Origin: UMGS1696 sp964463375
GTDB lineage: Bacteria > Bacillota > Clostridia > Oscillospirales > CAG-272
DNA length: 64,000 bases
Direction: 5' to 3'
NCBI GenBank assembly: GCA_964463375.1
Contig: CAYXBQ010000003.1
Location: 95,546 to 159,545, forward strand
The notes under the pieces were generated by a model that did no database searches, had not been told where the DNA came from, and was given only the letters and a program-made list of their open reading frames with translations. The translations under genes were made by a program, and so were the position numbers. Below, piece after piece: positions 52,527 to 61,120 of the stretch; positions within the stretch are counted from its first letter, which is position 1, and every line of letters begins with the position of its first letter.

Positions 52527-53669
52527 ATGAGCGACAGCTTTTTCGGAGAACTGAGTGTGATCGGTATGCGCGGCTGCGAAAAATTCGTGAACCAGGTGGA
52601 CTATTATCTCCGGGAGTGGAGAAGTCATGACGAAGATGGAAAGACCTTTTTGGTAAAGAGCGATTGCCCCCGTTTCGGTACCGGGGAAGGAAAGGGTATG
52701 CTCCACGATTCCATGCGTGGCCATGACGTGTATATCATTTCCGACTGCTTCAACTATGGCGTGACCTACCGGATGTACGGCAGAGAAGTGCCTATGAGCC
52801 CGGACGATCACTTCGCCGATCTGAAGAGAACCATTTCTGCCATCGCCGGGAAAGCCCGCCGGATCACCGTGATCATGCCCATGCTGTACGAAGGCAGACA
52901 GCATAAGCGTTCCAGCCGGGAATCCCTGGACTGCGCTATCGCCCTACAGGAGCTGACCCAGATGGGCGTGTCCAACATCATCACCTTTGATGCCCACGAC
53001 CCGCGTGTGTCCAACGCCATCCCGCTGACCGGCTTTGACAACGTGCGTCCCACCTACCAGATGATCAAGGCCATGGTCCGCAGCGTGCCGGATATTTCCT
53101 TGAACCACGACGAGACCATGATCATTGCCCCGGACGAAGGCGCTATGTCCCGTACCATGTACTACGCCTCCGTGATGGGTCTGGAGCTGGGTATGTTCTA
53201 CAAGAGAAGAAACTACACCATCGTGGTGGACGGCAAGAACCCCATCGAAGCCCACGAATACTTAGGCAAGGACGTGAAGGACAAGGACGTGATCGTTATC
53301 GACGACATGATCGCCTCCGGTGATTCCATCATCGATGTGTCCAAGCAGCTGAAGGCCAAGGGTGCCAGACGTGTGTTCCTGTTCGTGACCTTCGGCCTGT
53401 TCACCGCCGGCCTGGAAGTATTCGATAAGGCATACGCTGAAGGCATCTTCTCCAAGTGCTTCACCACCAACCTGACCTACCACGACCCGGCGCTCATGGA
53501 TCGGGAATGGTATGTAGATGTCAATATGTGTAAGTATGTGGCGCTGATCGTGGATACCCTGAACCAGGATAAGTCCATCAGCACCCTGCTGAACCCCGTA
53601 AGAAAGATCCACGGTATCCTGAACGAGCAGGCCAAGAAGCACGACGAAGCCCTGCCCTTCGAGGACTGA
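52527..53669 (+). CDS. prs: Ribose-phosphate pyrophosphokinase (divergent PRPP synthase)
   Basis: 380 residues. Two phosphoribosyltransferase-like halves: SISAIAGKARRITVIMPMLYEGRQHKR-type loop (first half), FDAHDPRVSNAIP, and the PRPP-binding motif VIVIDDMIASGDSI (second half). It is longer than the usual ~315 and lacks the canonical RQDKK, as in a clostridial subgroup. It makes PRPP from ribose-5-P and ATP, next to rpe and mgtE upstream. The GGGG-containing ribosome site before the ATG is weak but the only one in reach. Confidence 0.85.
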   Translation: MSDSFFGELSVIGMRGCEKFVNQVDYYLREWRSHDEDGKTFLVKSDCPRFGTGEGKGMLHDSMRGHDVYIISDCFNYGVTYRMYGREVPMSPDDHFADLKRTISAIAGKARRITVIMPMLYEGRQHKRSSRESLDCAIALQELTQMGVSNIITFDAHDPRVSNAIPLTGFDNVRPTYQMIKAMVRSVPDISLNHDETMIIAPDEGAMSRTMYYASVMGLELGMFYKRRNYTIVVDGKNPIEAHEYLGKDVKDKDVIVIDDMIASGDSIIDVSKQLKAKGARRVFLFVTFGLFTAGLEVFDKAYAEGIFSKCFTTNLTYHDPALMDREWYVDVNMCKYVALIVDTLNQDKSISTLLNPVRKIHGILNEQAKKHDEALPFED

Positions 53670-53699
53670 TCGAGATCATAGAAGAGAAAGAAGAAACAA

Positions 53700-55406
53700 A
53701 TGCAGAACTGTAAAAAAATCGCCGCTGAACGGATCGTAGAGGCCCTGAAAAAGGTGTACGACCTGGATGCCGATGCAGCAGAGCTGGCCGATACGCTGGA
53801 ATATCCCCCGGACGAAAACATGGGGGATCTGGCATTCCCTTGCTTCCGGTACGCCAAGGTCCTGCGCAATGCACCGCCGAAGATCGCCGCAGCCTTAGCG
53901 GTAGAGATCGCTGACGCCACCTTCACCTCGGTGGCTCCCGCCGGTGGCTACATCAACTTCAAGATCGCTCCGACCTACCTGAAAGCCCATGTGCTGACCG
54001 CTGTGGAAGCCGAAGGAGATCGGTACGGCGCATCCCATATGGGAGACGGCAAGACCGTAGTGCTGGACTATTCCTCTCCCAACACCTCCAAGCCCTTCCA
54101 CATCGGCCACCTGGGCACCACCGTGATCGGCCACTCTTTGAAGCTGCTCCACGAGTTTGCCGGGTACAAGTGCATCGGTATCAACCACCTGGGCGACTGG
54201 GGCACGCAGAACGGCAAGCAGATCGTTGCCTTCAAGCGTTGGGGAGATAAGGCTACCGTAGAAGAAAAAGGGATCGATGGTCTGGTGGAGCTGTATGTGA
54301 AATTCCACCAGGAAGCCGAAAAGGATCCGTCCCTCAACGACGAAGCCAGAGCCGAATTCAAGAAAATGGAAGAACACGACCCGGAGAATATCGCTCTGTG
54401 GAAGTGGTTCATGGACGTGAGCATGAAGGAATACCAGGTGACCTACAAGCAACTCGGTATTACCTTTGACTATTATCTGGGCGAAAGCTTCTATTCCGAT
54501 AAAATGCCGGCACAGATCCAGATCCTGAAGGATAAGGGTCTGCTGAAGCTGGACGATGGTGCTTCCATCGTAGACCTGTCCGAATATGGTATGCCGCCCT
54601 GCCTAATCCTGAAGAAGGACGGTTCTTCCTTGTACCCGACCCGGGACATCGCCGCCGCTGTGTACAGAAAGAACACCTACAACTTCGATAAGTGCATCTA
54701 CGTGACCTCCTCCGGTCAGAGCCTGCACTTTGCCCAGTGGTTCAAGGTCATGGAGCTCATGGGCTACGATTGGGTGAACGAGCTGGTACACGTGCCCTAT
54801 GGTACGGTCAGCATCGGCGGTGCCAAGCTGGCTACCAGAACCGGCAACGTGGTGCTGCTGAAGGATCTGTTCCGGCAGTCCATCGAAAAGGTCACCGAGA
54901 TCATGGACGAAAAGAACCCCGACCTGCCCGATCGGGAAGCTACGGCAGAGGCCGTTGGCGTTGGCGCTATCGTGTTCAACTACCTGTACAACAGCCGGAT
55001 CAAGGACATCAACTTCACCATGGAGTCTGCCCTGAGCTTTGAAGGCAGCACCGGTCCCTATGCCCAGTATACCTATGCGAGAACCTGCAGCATCTTAGAA
55101 AAGGCCGGTGCGCTCTCTGACACCGATGCGGAGATCACCACGCCCGAAGAAGCAGACGTGCTCAAGACCCTGTCCAAGTTCCCGGAGCGGGTACTGCAAG
55201 CCATCGAGGAATACGAGCCCTGTGTTATCGCTCGGTACGTCATCGATGTGTGCACCGCCTTCAACCGGTTCTACCGTGCTTGTCCTATTCTCTCTGCGGA
55301 GGACGAAGGTACTAAGACACTGCGTCTGCGGATCACCAAGGCTGTGAATACCGTTTTGGCATCTGCCCTGCATCTGATCTGCATGAAGACACCGGAAAAG
55401 ATCTAA
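53700..55406 (+). CDS. argS: Arginine--tRNA ligase
   Basis: 568 residues. N-terminal Add1 domain, class I motif SSPNTSKPFHIGH (HIGH at residues 134-137), a KMSKS-like region (KLATRTGNVVLLKDL) and a C-terminal DALR anticodon domain (TYARTCSILEKAG). Charges tRNA-Arg. 30 bases after prs. Confidence 0.96.
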   Translation: MQNCKKIAAERIVEALKKVYDLDADAAELADTLEYPPDENMGDLAFPCFRYAKVLRNAPPKIAAALAVEIADATFTSVAPAGGYINFKIAPTYLKAHVLTAVEAEGDRYGASHMGDGKTVVLDYSSPNTSKPFHIGHLGTTVIGHSLKLLHEFAGYKCIGINHLGDWGTQNGKQIVAFKRWGDKATVEEKGIDGLVELYVKFHQEAEKDPSLNDEARAEFKKMEEHDPENIALWKWFMDVSMKEYQVTYKQLGITFDYYLGESFYSDKMPAQIQILKDKGLLKLDDGASIVDLSEYGMPPCLILKKDGSSLYPTRDIAAAVYRKNTYNFDKCIYVTSSGQSLHFAQWFKVMELMGYDWVNELVHVPYGTVSIGGAKLATRTGNVVLLKDLFRQSIEKVTEIMDEKNPDLPDREATAEAVGVGAIVFNYLYNSRIKDINFTMESALSFEGSTGPYAQYTYARTCSILEKAGALSDTDAEITTPEEADVLKTLSKFPERVLQAIEEYEPCVIARYVIDVCTAFNRFYRACPILSAEDEGTKTLRLRITKAVNTVLASALHLICMKTPEKI

Positions 55407-55428
55407 GGTTGATCATACTGTATGGCTC

Positions 55429-55448
55429 GGAACGGTCGAGACCGTTCC
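55429..55448. repeat. Perfect inverted repeat between argS and yebC
   Basis: GGAACGGTC-GA-GACCGTTCC, 9-bp arms and a 2-base loop, without a T run. Too compact for a stable RNA terminator; fits a REP-like element or protein-binding palindrome. Confidence 0.7.
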
Positions 55449-55499
55449 CTACTGAGAAAAGCGATAATTTCAAAAATAAATCAAACGAGGTTAAGTGAT

Positions 55500-56234
55500 A
55501 TGTCCGGCCATAGTAAGTGGAATAATATTAAGAATAAGAAGGAAAAGACCGACGCACAAAAGGCGAAGATCTTTACCAAGATCGGTAAGGAGATCGCCAT
55601 TTGCGTGAGAGACGGCGGCGGAGACCCCAGCACCAACGGCAAGCTCCGTGACCTGATCGCCAAGGCAAAGGCCAACAACGTGCCCAACGACAACATCGAA
55701 CGTGCCATTAAGAAGGCCTCCGGTGCCGATGCTGTGCAGTACGAAGAGATCACCTACGAAGGTTACGGTCCTTCCGGCGTGGCTGTGATCGTAGAAGCCG
55801 CCACCGACAGCCGTAACCGTACTGCTTCCGATGTTCGTCACTTCTTTGACAAGTACGGCGGAAACCTGGGCTCCAGCGGCTGCGTAAGCTATATGTTCGA
55901 GAACAAGGGCGTGATCGTGCTGCTGCGAGAGGACAACGAAAACGTGGACGAGGATCAGCTGATGGAGGATGCACTGGAAGCCGGTGCCGAGGACTTCTCC
56001 TCCGACGAAGATTCCTTCGAGATCACCACAGAGCCCTCTGATGTATACGCGATCAAGGAAGCCCTGGAAGAGAAGGGCTACAAGGTGGAATCCGCGGAAG
56101 AGGATCGGATCCCCAACACCTATGTGACTCTGGAATCCGAGGACGACATTAAGAATATGAACCTGCTGATCGAGCATCTGGAAGAATCCGATGACGTGCA
56201 GGAGATCTACCACAACTGGGAAAACTGCGACTGA
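55500..56234 (+). CDS. yebC: YebC/PmpR-family regulator (TACO1-like)
   Basis: 244 residues. MSGHSKWNNIKNKKEKTDAQ start, then FTKIGKEIAICVRDGGGDP, and NVPNDNIERAIKKASG are hallmarks. The family affects translation of proline-rich stretches or transcription. GAGG ribosome site; the upstream frame is not used. A terminator follows, so lgt starts a new unit. Confidence 0.95.
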   Translation: MSGHSKWNNIKNKKEKTDAQKAKIFTKIGKEIAICVRDGGGDPSTNGKLRDLIAKAKANNVPNDNIERAIKKASGADAVQYEEITYEGYGPSGVAVIVEAATDSRNRTASDVRHFFDKYGGNLGSSGCVSYMFENKGVIVLLREDNENVDEDQLMEDALEAGAEDFSSDEDSFEITTEPSDVYAIKEALEEKGYKVESAEEDRIPNTYVTLESEDDIKNMNLLIEHLEESDDVQEIYHNWENCD

Positions 56235-56244
56235 TTCTGATCGT

Positions 56245-56290
56245 AAGAGGGATACCGACAAGGCAACAAGCACTTGCGTATTCCTCTTTT
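56245..56290 (+). terminator. Terminator after yebC
   Basis: AGAGGGATAC / GTATTCCTCT stem ending in TTTT. Confidence 0.75.
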
Positions 56291-56367
56291 CCCTTATGAT
56301 CCGGAAAAACGCCGTAGCTCGAAAACGTCGGCGGGATCCGGAAACTGCCTGATAAAGGAGGCGGCCT

Positions 56368-57348
56368 ATGCATTATATCTCATTTCCCGGCCTGGGGATC
56401 GAACCGTTCCACATCGATAAAGTGGCGTTTTCGCTGTTTGGCCGGGATGTAGCCTGGTATGGTATCCTCATCACCATCGGCATGGTTTTAGCGGTACTGT
56501 ATGCCAATTATGTGGGCACCAAACGGGAAAAGTTAGAGAGTGATCTGATCATCGATCTGGCATTTTTCATCATCATCTTCGGCGTGATCGGTGCCCGGCT
56601 GTACTATGTGATCTTCGAATGGGATGCCTACTACGTGCCCGGCGACCTGCTGGGTACCCTCAAAAACATCGTCGCCATCTGGAACGGCGGACTTGCCATC
56701 TACGGCGGTATCTTAGGCGGTCTGCTCACGGCCTATATCTTCGCCCGTGTGCGGAAGGTGCCGTTCATCAAGCTATTCGACATTTTGGCACCCACGGTCA
56801 TGATCGGCCAGATCATAGGTCGTTGGGGCAACTTCGTCAATATGGAGGCCCACGGCGGCTCCACCAACCTGCCTTGGCGCATGGGATTGCTCTACAGCCG
56901 AGACGGCTCCGGCCTCACCACCGGCATATGGGACTCCGCTATGTACGTCCATCCCACCTTCCTATACGAATCCCTGTGGAACCTGATCGGCTTTGGCATC
57001 CTGCACCATGTTTACAAAAAGAAAAAGTTCGATGGGCAGATGTTTGCCATGTACCTGATCTGGTATGGCTTCGGCCGGATGCTCATCGAAGGCCTGCGCA
57101 CCGACAGCCTGTATCTGGGACCTGTGCGTATTTCTCAGCTGGTGGGCTTTGTGTCCTGCCTGGTGGGGATCTTCGTGTTCGTGCTGCACCATGTACGAGC
57201 CAAAAAAGCCGCTGCGGAAGCTGTCGCATATACATCTGTGTACGATAAGCTACAGCCCGAAACGAACGATACAGCGACAGAAGTAGAGTCACCCAAAGAA
57301 GAAACCGATACACAAACGGAGGAAACAGACCATGGCAAAGATCATTGA
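56368..57348 (+). CDS. lgt: Prolipoprotein diacylglyceryl transferase
   Basis: 326 residues, seven membrane helices. YGILITIGMVLAVLYA, GGLAIYGGILGG and IGRWGNFVNMEAHGG (catalytic Arg/Asn region), then MYLIWYGFGRMLIEGLRTDSLYLG. A Thr/Glu-rich cytoplasmic tail of ~60 residues is an extension. It lipidates the prolipoproteins encoded at 10.5, 36.9 and 38.1 kb. AAGGAGG site. Overlaps folD by 17 bases. Confidence 0.96.
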   Translation: MHYISFPGLGIEPFHIDKVAFSLFGRDVAWYGILITIGMVLAVLYANYVGTKREKLESDLIIDLAFFIIIFGVIGARLYYVIFEWDAYYVPGDLLGTLKNIVAIWNGGLAIYGGILGGLLTAYIFARVRKVPFIKLFDILAPTVMIGQIIGRWGNFVNMEAHGGSTNLPWRMGLLYSRDGSGLTTGIWDSAMYVHPTFLYESLWNLIGFGILHHVYKKKKFDGQMFAMYLIWYGFGRMLIEGLRTDSLYLGPVRISQLVGFVSCLVGIFVFVLHHVRAKKAAAEAVAYTSVYDKLQPETNDTATEVESPKEETDTQTEETDHGKDH

Positions 57349-58186
57349 CGGTAAGAAGATCGCCGCCCAAACCAGAGCGGACATCGCAGAACGGACAAAG
57401 GCATTCACAGCTACCCACGGCTACGCACCCGGCCTGGCTGTGATCATCGTCGGCGAAGACCCCGCATCCCAGGTGTACGTGCGCAACAAGAAGAAGGCCT
57501 GCGAAGACGTTGGATTTGTGTCCAAGGTATACGAAATGCCCACCGAGACCACCATGGACGAGCTGCTGGCACAGGTGGAGCATTGCAAGAACGATCCCGC
57601 CATCCACGGGATTCTGGTGCAGCTGCCCCTGCCGAAGCACCTGGACGAAAAGGCCGTCATCGCCGCCATCCCGCCGGAAAAGGACGTGGATGCCTTCCAC
57701 CTGCTGAACACCGGCAAGATCATGCTGGGCGAATACAGCTTTCTGCCTTGCACCCCCGCCGGTGTCATGAAAATGCTGGAAGCCGAGCAGATCGACGTGT
57801 CCGGGAAGGAATGCGTGGTGGTCGGCCGGAGCAATATCGTGGGCAAGCCCATGGCCATGCTGCTGCTCCACGCCAACGGCACCGTGACCATCTGCCACTC
57901 CCGCACCAAGAACTTAGCCGAAGTGACCCGCCGTGCAGACATCCTCGTGGTGGCCATCGGCAAAGCGGACTTCATCACGGGCGACATGGTCAAGGAAGGT
58001 GCCGTGGTCATCGACGTGGGTATGAACCGCAGAGCCGACGGCAAGCTCACCGGAGACGTGGACTTTGCCTCCGTGGAGCCGAAGGCCTCTGCCATCACGC
58101 CCGTACCCGGCGGCGTAGGCCCCATGACCATCACCATGCTGCTGGAGAATACCTTGACAGCTGCTGTGGAAAGTGCCGGAAAATAA
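57332..58186 (+). CDS. folD: Bifunctional methylenetetrahydrofolate dehydrogenase/cyclohydrolase FolD
   Basis: 284 residues. YVRNKKKACEDVG (catalytic Lys), VQLPLPKHLDE, and the NADP site VVVGRSNIVGKPMAMLLL are complete, ending in ITPVPGGVGPMTITMLLENT. It links one-carbon units for purines and methionine. GGAGG within the lgt coding region precedes the ATG. Confidence 0.97.
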   Translation: MAKIIDGKKIAAQTRADIAERTKAFTATHGYAPGLAVIIVGEDPASQVYVRNKKKACEDVGFVSKVYEMPTETTMDELLAQVEHCKNDPAIHGILVQLPLPKHLDEKAVIAAIPPEKDVDAFHLLNTGKIMLGEYSFLPCTPAGVMKMLEAEQIDVSGKECVVVGRSNIVGKPMAMLLLHANGTVTICHSRTKNLAEVTRRADILVVAIGKADFITGDMVKEGAVVIDVGMNRRADGKLTGDVDFASVEPKASAITPVPGGVGPMTITMLLENTLTAAVESAGK

Positions 58187-58231
58187 TATAAAATTTTCGC
58201 AAGATTCGGCAGAAAAAATGCCGGATCCCCC

Positions 58232-58260
58232 TTGACTTATACGAAAAAACATGGTACAAT
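58232..58260 (+). promoter_or_regulatory. Promoter of rplU-prp-rpmA
   Basis: TTGACT (58232-58237), 17-base spacer ending TGG, TACAAT (58255-58260). Confidence 0.82.
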
Positions 58261-58362
58261 ATATTCTGCCGCATGATGCCAGGTTCCCAAAAATACGGGA
58301 ATGCTATGCAGGTCTCGTATACCGGCTAAGCGAGTAACACAAGAAAGAGAGGTGCTGTTACG
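58261..58362 (+). ncRNA. L21-type ribosomal protein leader
   Basis: ~100-base leader with GGTTCCC...GGGAA and CTCG...CGAG pairings directly before rplU; in Firmicutes this position carries the L21 autoregulatory leader. The class call rests on position and pairing, not on an alignment. Confidence 0.6.
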
Positions 58363-58363
58363 A

Positions 58364-58675
58364 ATGTTTGCTATTATTGAAACAGGCGGTAAGCAGTACA
58401 AAGTGTGCGAAGGTGACACCATCTTCGTTGAAAAACTGGAAGCAGAAGAAGGCGCAGAGATCACCTTTGATAAGGTTCTGGCTGTATCCTCTGATGCAGG
58501 CTTCAAGGCTGGTTCTCCCGTGGTAGAAGGTGCAACCGTTACTGCCAACGTGGTTAAGAACGGCAAGGCTAAGAAGATCTATGTTATGACCTACAAGTCC
58601 AAGAAAAACGAAAAGAAGAAGATCGGTCACAGACAGCCTTACACGAAGGTTCAGATCAACAAGATCGCGTTTTAA
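58364..58675 (+). CDS. rplU: 50S ribosomal protein L21
   Basis: 103 residues. AIIETGGKQYKV at the N-terminus and KKNEKKKIGHRQPYTKVQI at the C-terminus are typical. Binds 23S rRNA. First gene of the L21-Prp-L27 unit. AGAGGTG ribosome site. Confidence 0.98.
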   Translation: MFAIIETGGKQYKVCEGDTIFVEKLEAEEGAEITFDKVLAVSSDAGFKAGSPVVEGATVTANVVKNGKAKKIYVMTYKSKKNEKKKIGHRQPYTKVQINKIAF

Positions 58676-58743
58676 GGGCGTACTGCCAGCGACAGCAATT
58701 GTCACATGACAGGCTCCGGCTCCATCGATAAAGGACAGGTTCT

Positions 58744-59088
58744 ATGACGAAAGTAACATTTTTCCGCCAGAACGGCACTTTCTGGGGATTTCAGGAAACC
58801 GGTCATACCGGCTTTGGTGAAGAAGGGGACGATATCCTCTGCTCGGCCATTTCTGCAATGACCATGCTGATCTTGAATACATTGGAAGTTGCCTATAAGA
58901 TACACACGGATTATAAAATTGACGATGTCACTACGGATATCCGTATGACCGTCAAGGAGATCCTGACCACCGACGATGAAAAGATCCGCTTTGCGGTGTC
59001 CGGCTTGTTGGAAGGGTATTATTACCAGCTTGTGGATCTGACAGAGGAATATTACGAGTTCCTGGACGTGAACATTATAGATGCGTGA
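58744..59088 (+). CDS. prp: Ribosomal-processing cysteine protease Prp
   Basis: 114 residues. The active-site pair is in GHTGFGEEGDDILCSAIS (His and Cys ten or more residues apart). Prp removes the N-terminal leader of L27 in Firmicutes, and the L27 gene is next. 68 bases after rplU. Confidence 0.94.
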   Translation: MTKVTFFRQNGTFWGFQETGHTGFGEEGDDILCSAISAMTMLILNTLEVAYKIHTDYKIDDVTTDIRMTVKEILTTDDEKIRFAVSGLLEGYYYQLVDLTEEYYEFLDVNIIDA

Positions 59089-59124
59089 CCGCCGGATACA
59101 AATTTGAAAATGGAGGAAATAACA

Positions 59125-59403
59125 ATGATCAGACTCGGTTTACAGTTCTTTGCTCATAAAAAAGGTGTAGGTTCTACCAAGAACGGCCGTGACAGTGAAT
59201 CTAAGCGTCTGGGCGTAAAGTCCGCTGACGGCTCCAAGGTTACTGCCGGTAACATCATTATCAGACAGAGAGGCACCCACATCCATCCCGGTAACAACGT
59301 TGGTCGTGGTTCCGATGACACTCTGTTCGCTCTGATCGATGGCAAGGTTAAGTTCGAAAACATCGCTAAGGGCAGAAGACAGGTTAGCGTATACGCTGAC
59401 TAA
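59125..59403 (+). CDS. rpmA: 50S ribosomal protein L27 with Prp-cleavable leader
   Basis: 92 residues. The N-terminus MIRLGLQFFAHKKG holds the Prp site between LQFF and AHKKG; the mature N-terminus reaches the peptidyl transferase centre. GGAGG site; an earlier start would lengthen the leader. Confidence 0.98.
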   Translation: MIRLGLQFFAHKKGVGSTKNGRDSESKRLGVKSADGSKVTAGNIIIRQRGTHIHPGNNVGRGSDDTLFALIDGKVKFENIAKGRRQVSVYAD

Positions 59404-59431
59404 GTGCTGCACCCCATGTAAAATGGCAAAC

Positions 59432-59468
59432 AAAAAGCTGTCAGGTTTCGTACCCGACGGCTTTTTTT
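59432..59468 (+). terminator. Terminator after rpmA
   Basis: AAAAAGCTGTC / GACGGCTTTTTTT stem-loop with one G-T pair. Confidence 0.85.
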
Positions 59469-59573
59469 GTTTCTATTTTTCTCCATTCCCGACCAGAATT
59501 GCATCACATAAAGCAAGCGCCGATGGAACATCATAAAACCGAACGAAACGTGTAAAAGGAGCGGAGGAAAATA

Positions 59574-60686
59574 ATGCGAAAACAAACAATACGGCAAGAA
59601 AAAGACCGCATCGTTCGCTGTGCCGGCGTACTATTGCTATTGTGTATCTGGTGCATCCAGCCGATCCGTGCTGCAGTCCCGGAACAGGTACTGCCCGGCG
59701 GCATGGCATTTGGCGTAAAATTCGCCTGTGACGGCGTGATGGTGGTGGGCTTCACGGAAGTGGTGGGCGCAGACAACAACAGTAGCATGCCCGCCTACGA
59801 TGCAGGACTGCGGACGGGAGATCGGATCGTCGCCGTGAATGGCCACCACGTCAGCACCAGCGAAGAATTTGCCCGGTTTATCGAAGATAATACCGAGTTT
59901 ATCGAAGATAATACCGAGTTTATCGAAGATAATACCGAGTTTATCGAAGATAATACCGAGTTTATCGAAGGCAGTAGGGATCCGGTGGAGATCCAATATG
60001 AACGGGGCGGGGAATTGGGCAAGGTGCGCTTCCAGCCCATATACAGCCCGCTGGAAGGGAAGTACAAGACTGGTATGTGGATCCGGGACACCACCGCCGG
60101 TATTGGCACCGTGACCTTCCTCATCCCGGAGACCGGCGAATTCGTGGGACTGGGCCACGGCATCTGCGACCCGAACTCCGGGGATCTGCTGCCCATGCGC
60201 CGGGGGAAAGTGGTCGATGTGTCCATATCCGGCGTTGCCAAAGGCGCCAGCGGCCGTCCGGGGGAGCTGATGGGCACCTTCACGGATACCGACACCGGGG
60301 TGCTGCTGCGGAACACCACAAGCGGCGTGTACGGCATCCTACAGCAGATCCCCAGCGCCAAGGTACCGGAACTGCCCATGTCCCTTGCCGGCACCGACGA
60401 GATCCACACCGGCGACGCATATATTTGGTGTACGCTGTCGGGAAACACACCGGAAAAATTTGCCATACGGATCTCGGCGCTTGCGGTGGATGAGGAGAAG
60501 AATTTTGCCGTGCAAGTGACGGATCCGGCGCTGATCGAAAAGACCGGCGGGATCGTGCAGGGGATGAGCGGCTCCCCCATCATACAGGACGGCAAGCTCA
60601 TCGGCGCCGTGACCCACGTCCTGATCTCCGACCCGACCCGTGGCTATGGGATCCCCATCGACAATATGCGCACTATGGTTGGATAA
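59574..60686 (+). CDS. spoIVB: SpoIVB peptidase with a heptad-repeat insertion in its PDZ domain
   Basis: 370 residues. An N-terminal hydrophobic helix (residues ~16-33), PDZ domain (VVGADNNSSMPAYDAGLRTGDRIVAVNG) and S55 protease with GLGHGICD (His) and GMSGSPIIQDGK (Ser). In Bacillus it is secreted from the forespore to trigger pro-sigma-K processing, so this organism probably sporulates. Residues 102-129 are four identical FIEDNTE heptads encoded by a 21-base tandem array, placed between the PDZ helix (STSEEFARF) and the next strand (DPVEIQYERGGE). The usual family has one short copy here. Strong AAGGAGCGGAGG site. Confidence 0.93.
   Translation: MRKQTIRQEKDRIVRCAGVLLLLCIWCIQPIRAAVPEQVLPGGMAFGVKFACDGVMVVGFTEVVGADNNSSMPAYDAGLRTGDRIVAVNGHHVSTSEEFARFIEDNTEFIEDNTEFIEDNTEFIEDNTEFIEGSRDPVEIQYERGGELGKVRFQPIYSPLEGKYKTGMWIRDTTAGIGTVTFLIPETGEFVGLGHGICDPNSGDLLPMRRGKVVDVSISGVAKGASGRPGELMGTFTDTDTGVLLRNTTSGVYGILQQIPSAKVPELPMSLAGTDEIHTGDAYIWCTLSGNTPEKFAIRISALAVDEEKNFAVQVTDPALIEKTGGIVQGMSGSPIIQDGKLIGAVTHVLISDPTRGYGIPIDNMRTMVG
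59877..59970 (+). repeat. 21-base tandem repeat (4 full copies plus 10 bases) inside spoIVB
   Basis: Unit TTTATCGAAGATAATACCGAG. Copies at 59877, 59898, 59919 and 59940 are identical; a partial fifth copy (TTTATCGAAG) follows. In frame: each unit adds seven residues. Confidence 0.97.
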
Positions 60687-60696
60687 ACTGAATAGA

Positions 60697-60735
60697 AGCC
60701 AGACAGGGATATATGCACTTGTCTGGCTTTTTTTC
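60697..60735 (+). terminator. Terminator of spoIVB
   Basis: AGCCAGACA / TGTCTGGCT stem with a T run. Confidence 0.85.
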
Positions 60736-60737
60736 AT

Positions 60738-61120
60738 ACGGAAAAGTCCGCACAAATAAATAAAGATAAAAGAACTACTGATGAATCAAATACTGATTTA
60801 CTAAGTATCGATTCATTTCCTTCCGACAGTGCCCAATCTTCAACACATGAAACGAAACGAAGAGATGGCCAGAGACATGAATGTGTACAGAGAAATCATC
60901 AAGGAGAACATAGGCTACGAGTATTTACTTGAGGATTTTCCACCAAGAAGTACATCCGTGTGGCAGGTTCGGACTATCCTGCAGAGGTTGTTCGGGCAAG
61001 GCTTTTGAAACTGAAAATGGAGCATATCAAGTTTGTATTCGATTGCCTTAAAGAGAATACGACCAAGATACGCAACATCAAGCAATATCTTCTGACTACG
61101 CTGTATAACGCTCCGAGCCG
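60738..61120 (+). pseudogene. Fragment of a replication initiator protein A (RepA, DUF6017 C-terminal domain)
   Basis: Three pieces of one protein in two frames: a linker (DESNTDLLSIDSFPSDSAQSS), then the DUF6017 opening in the other frame (MNVYREIIKENIGYEYLLED), then back in the first frame YIRVAGSDYPAEVVRARLLKL and DCLKENTTKIRNIKQYLLT. About 20 residues between LLED and IRVAG are missing. RepA/DUF6017 proteins belong to integrative/conjugative elements of the Tn1549 type in gut Firmicutes. It is therefore a non-functional remnant of such an element. Confidence 0.75.

Noticed and set aside
59469..59573. Sigma-G type promoter before spoIVB
   Set aside because: GCAT-like and CATAA-like elements are present but not at the right spacing, so I do not claim it.
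60782..60815. Inverted repeat TGAATC-ATACT ... AGTAT-GATTCA as a transposon end
   Set aside because: It lies inside the readable linker of the RepA remnant (NTDLLSIDSF), so the pairing is probably a by-product of coding sequence; no target duplication was seen.
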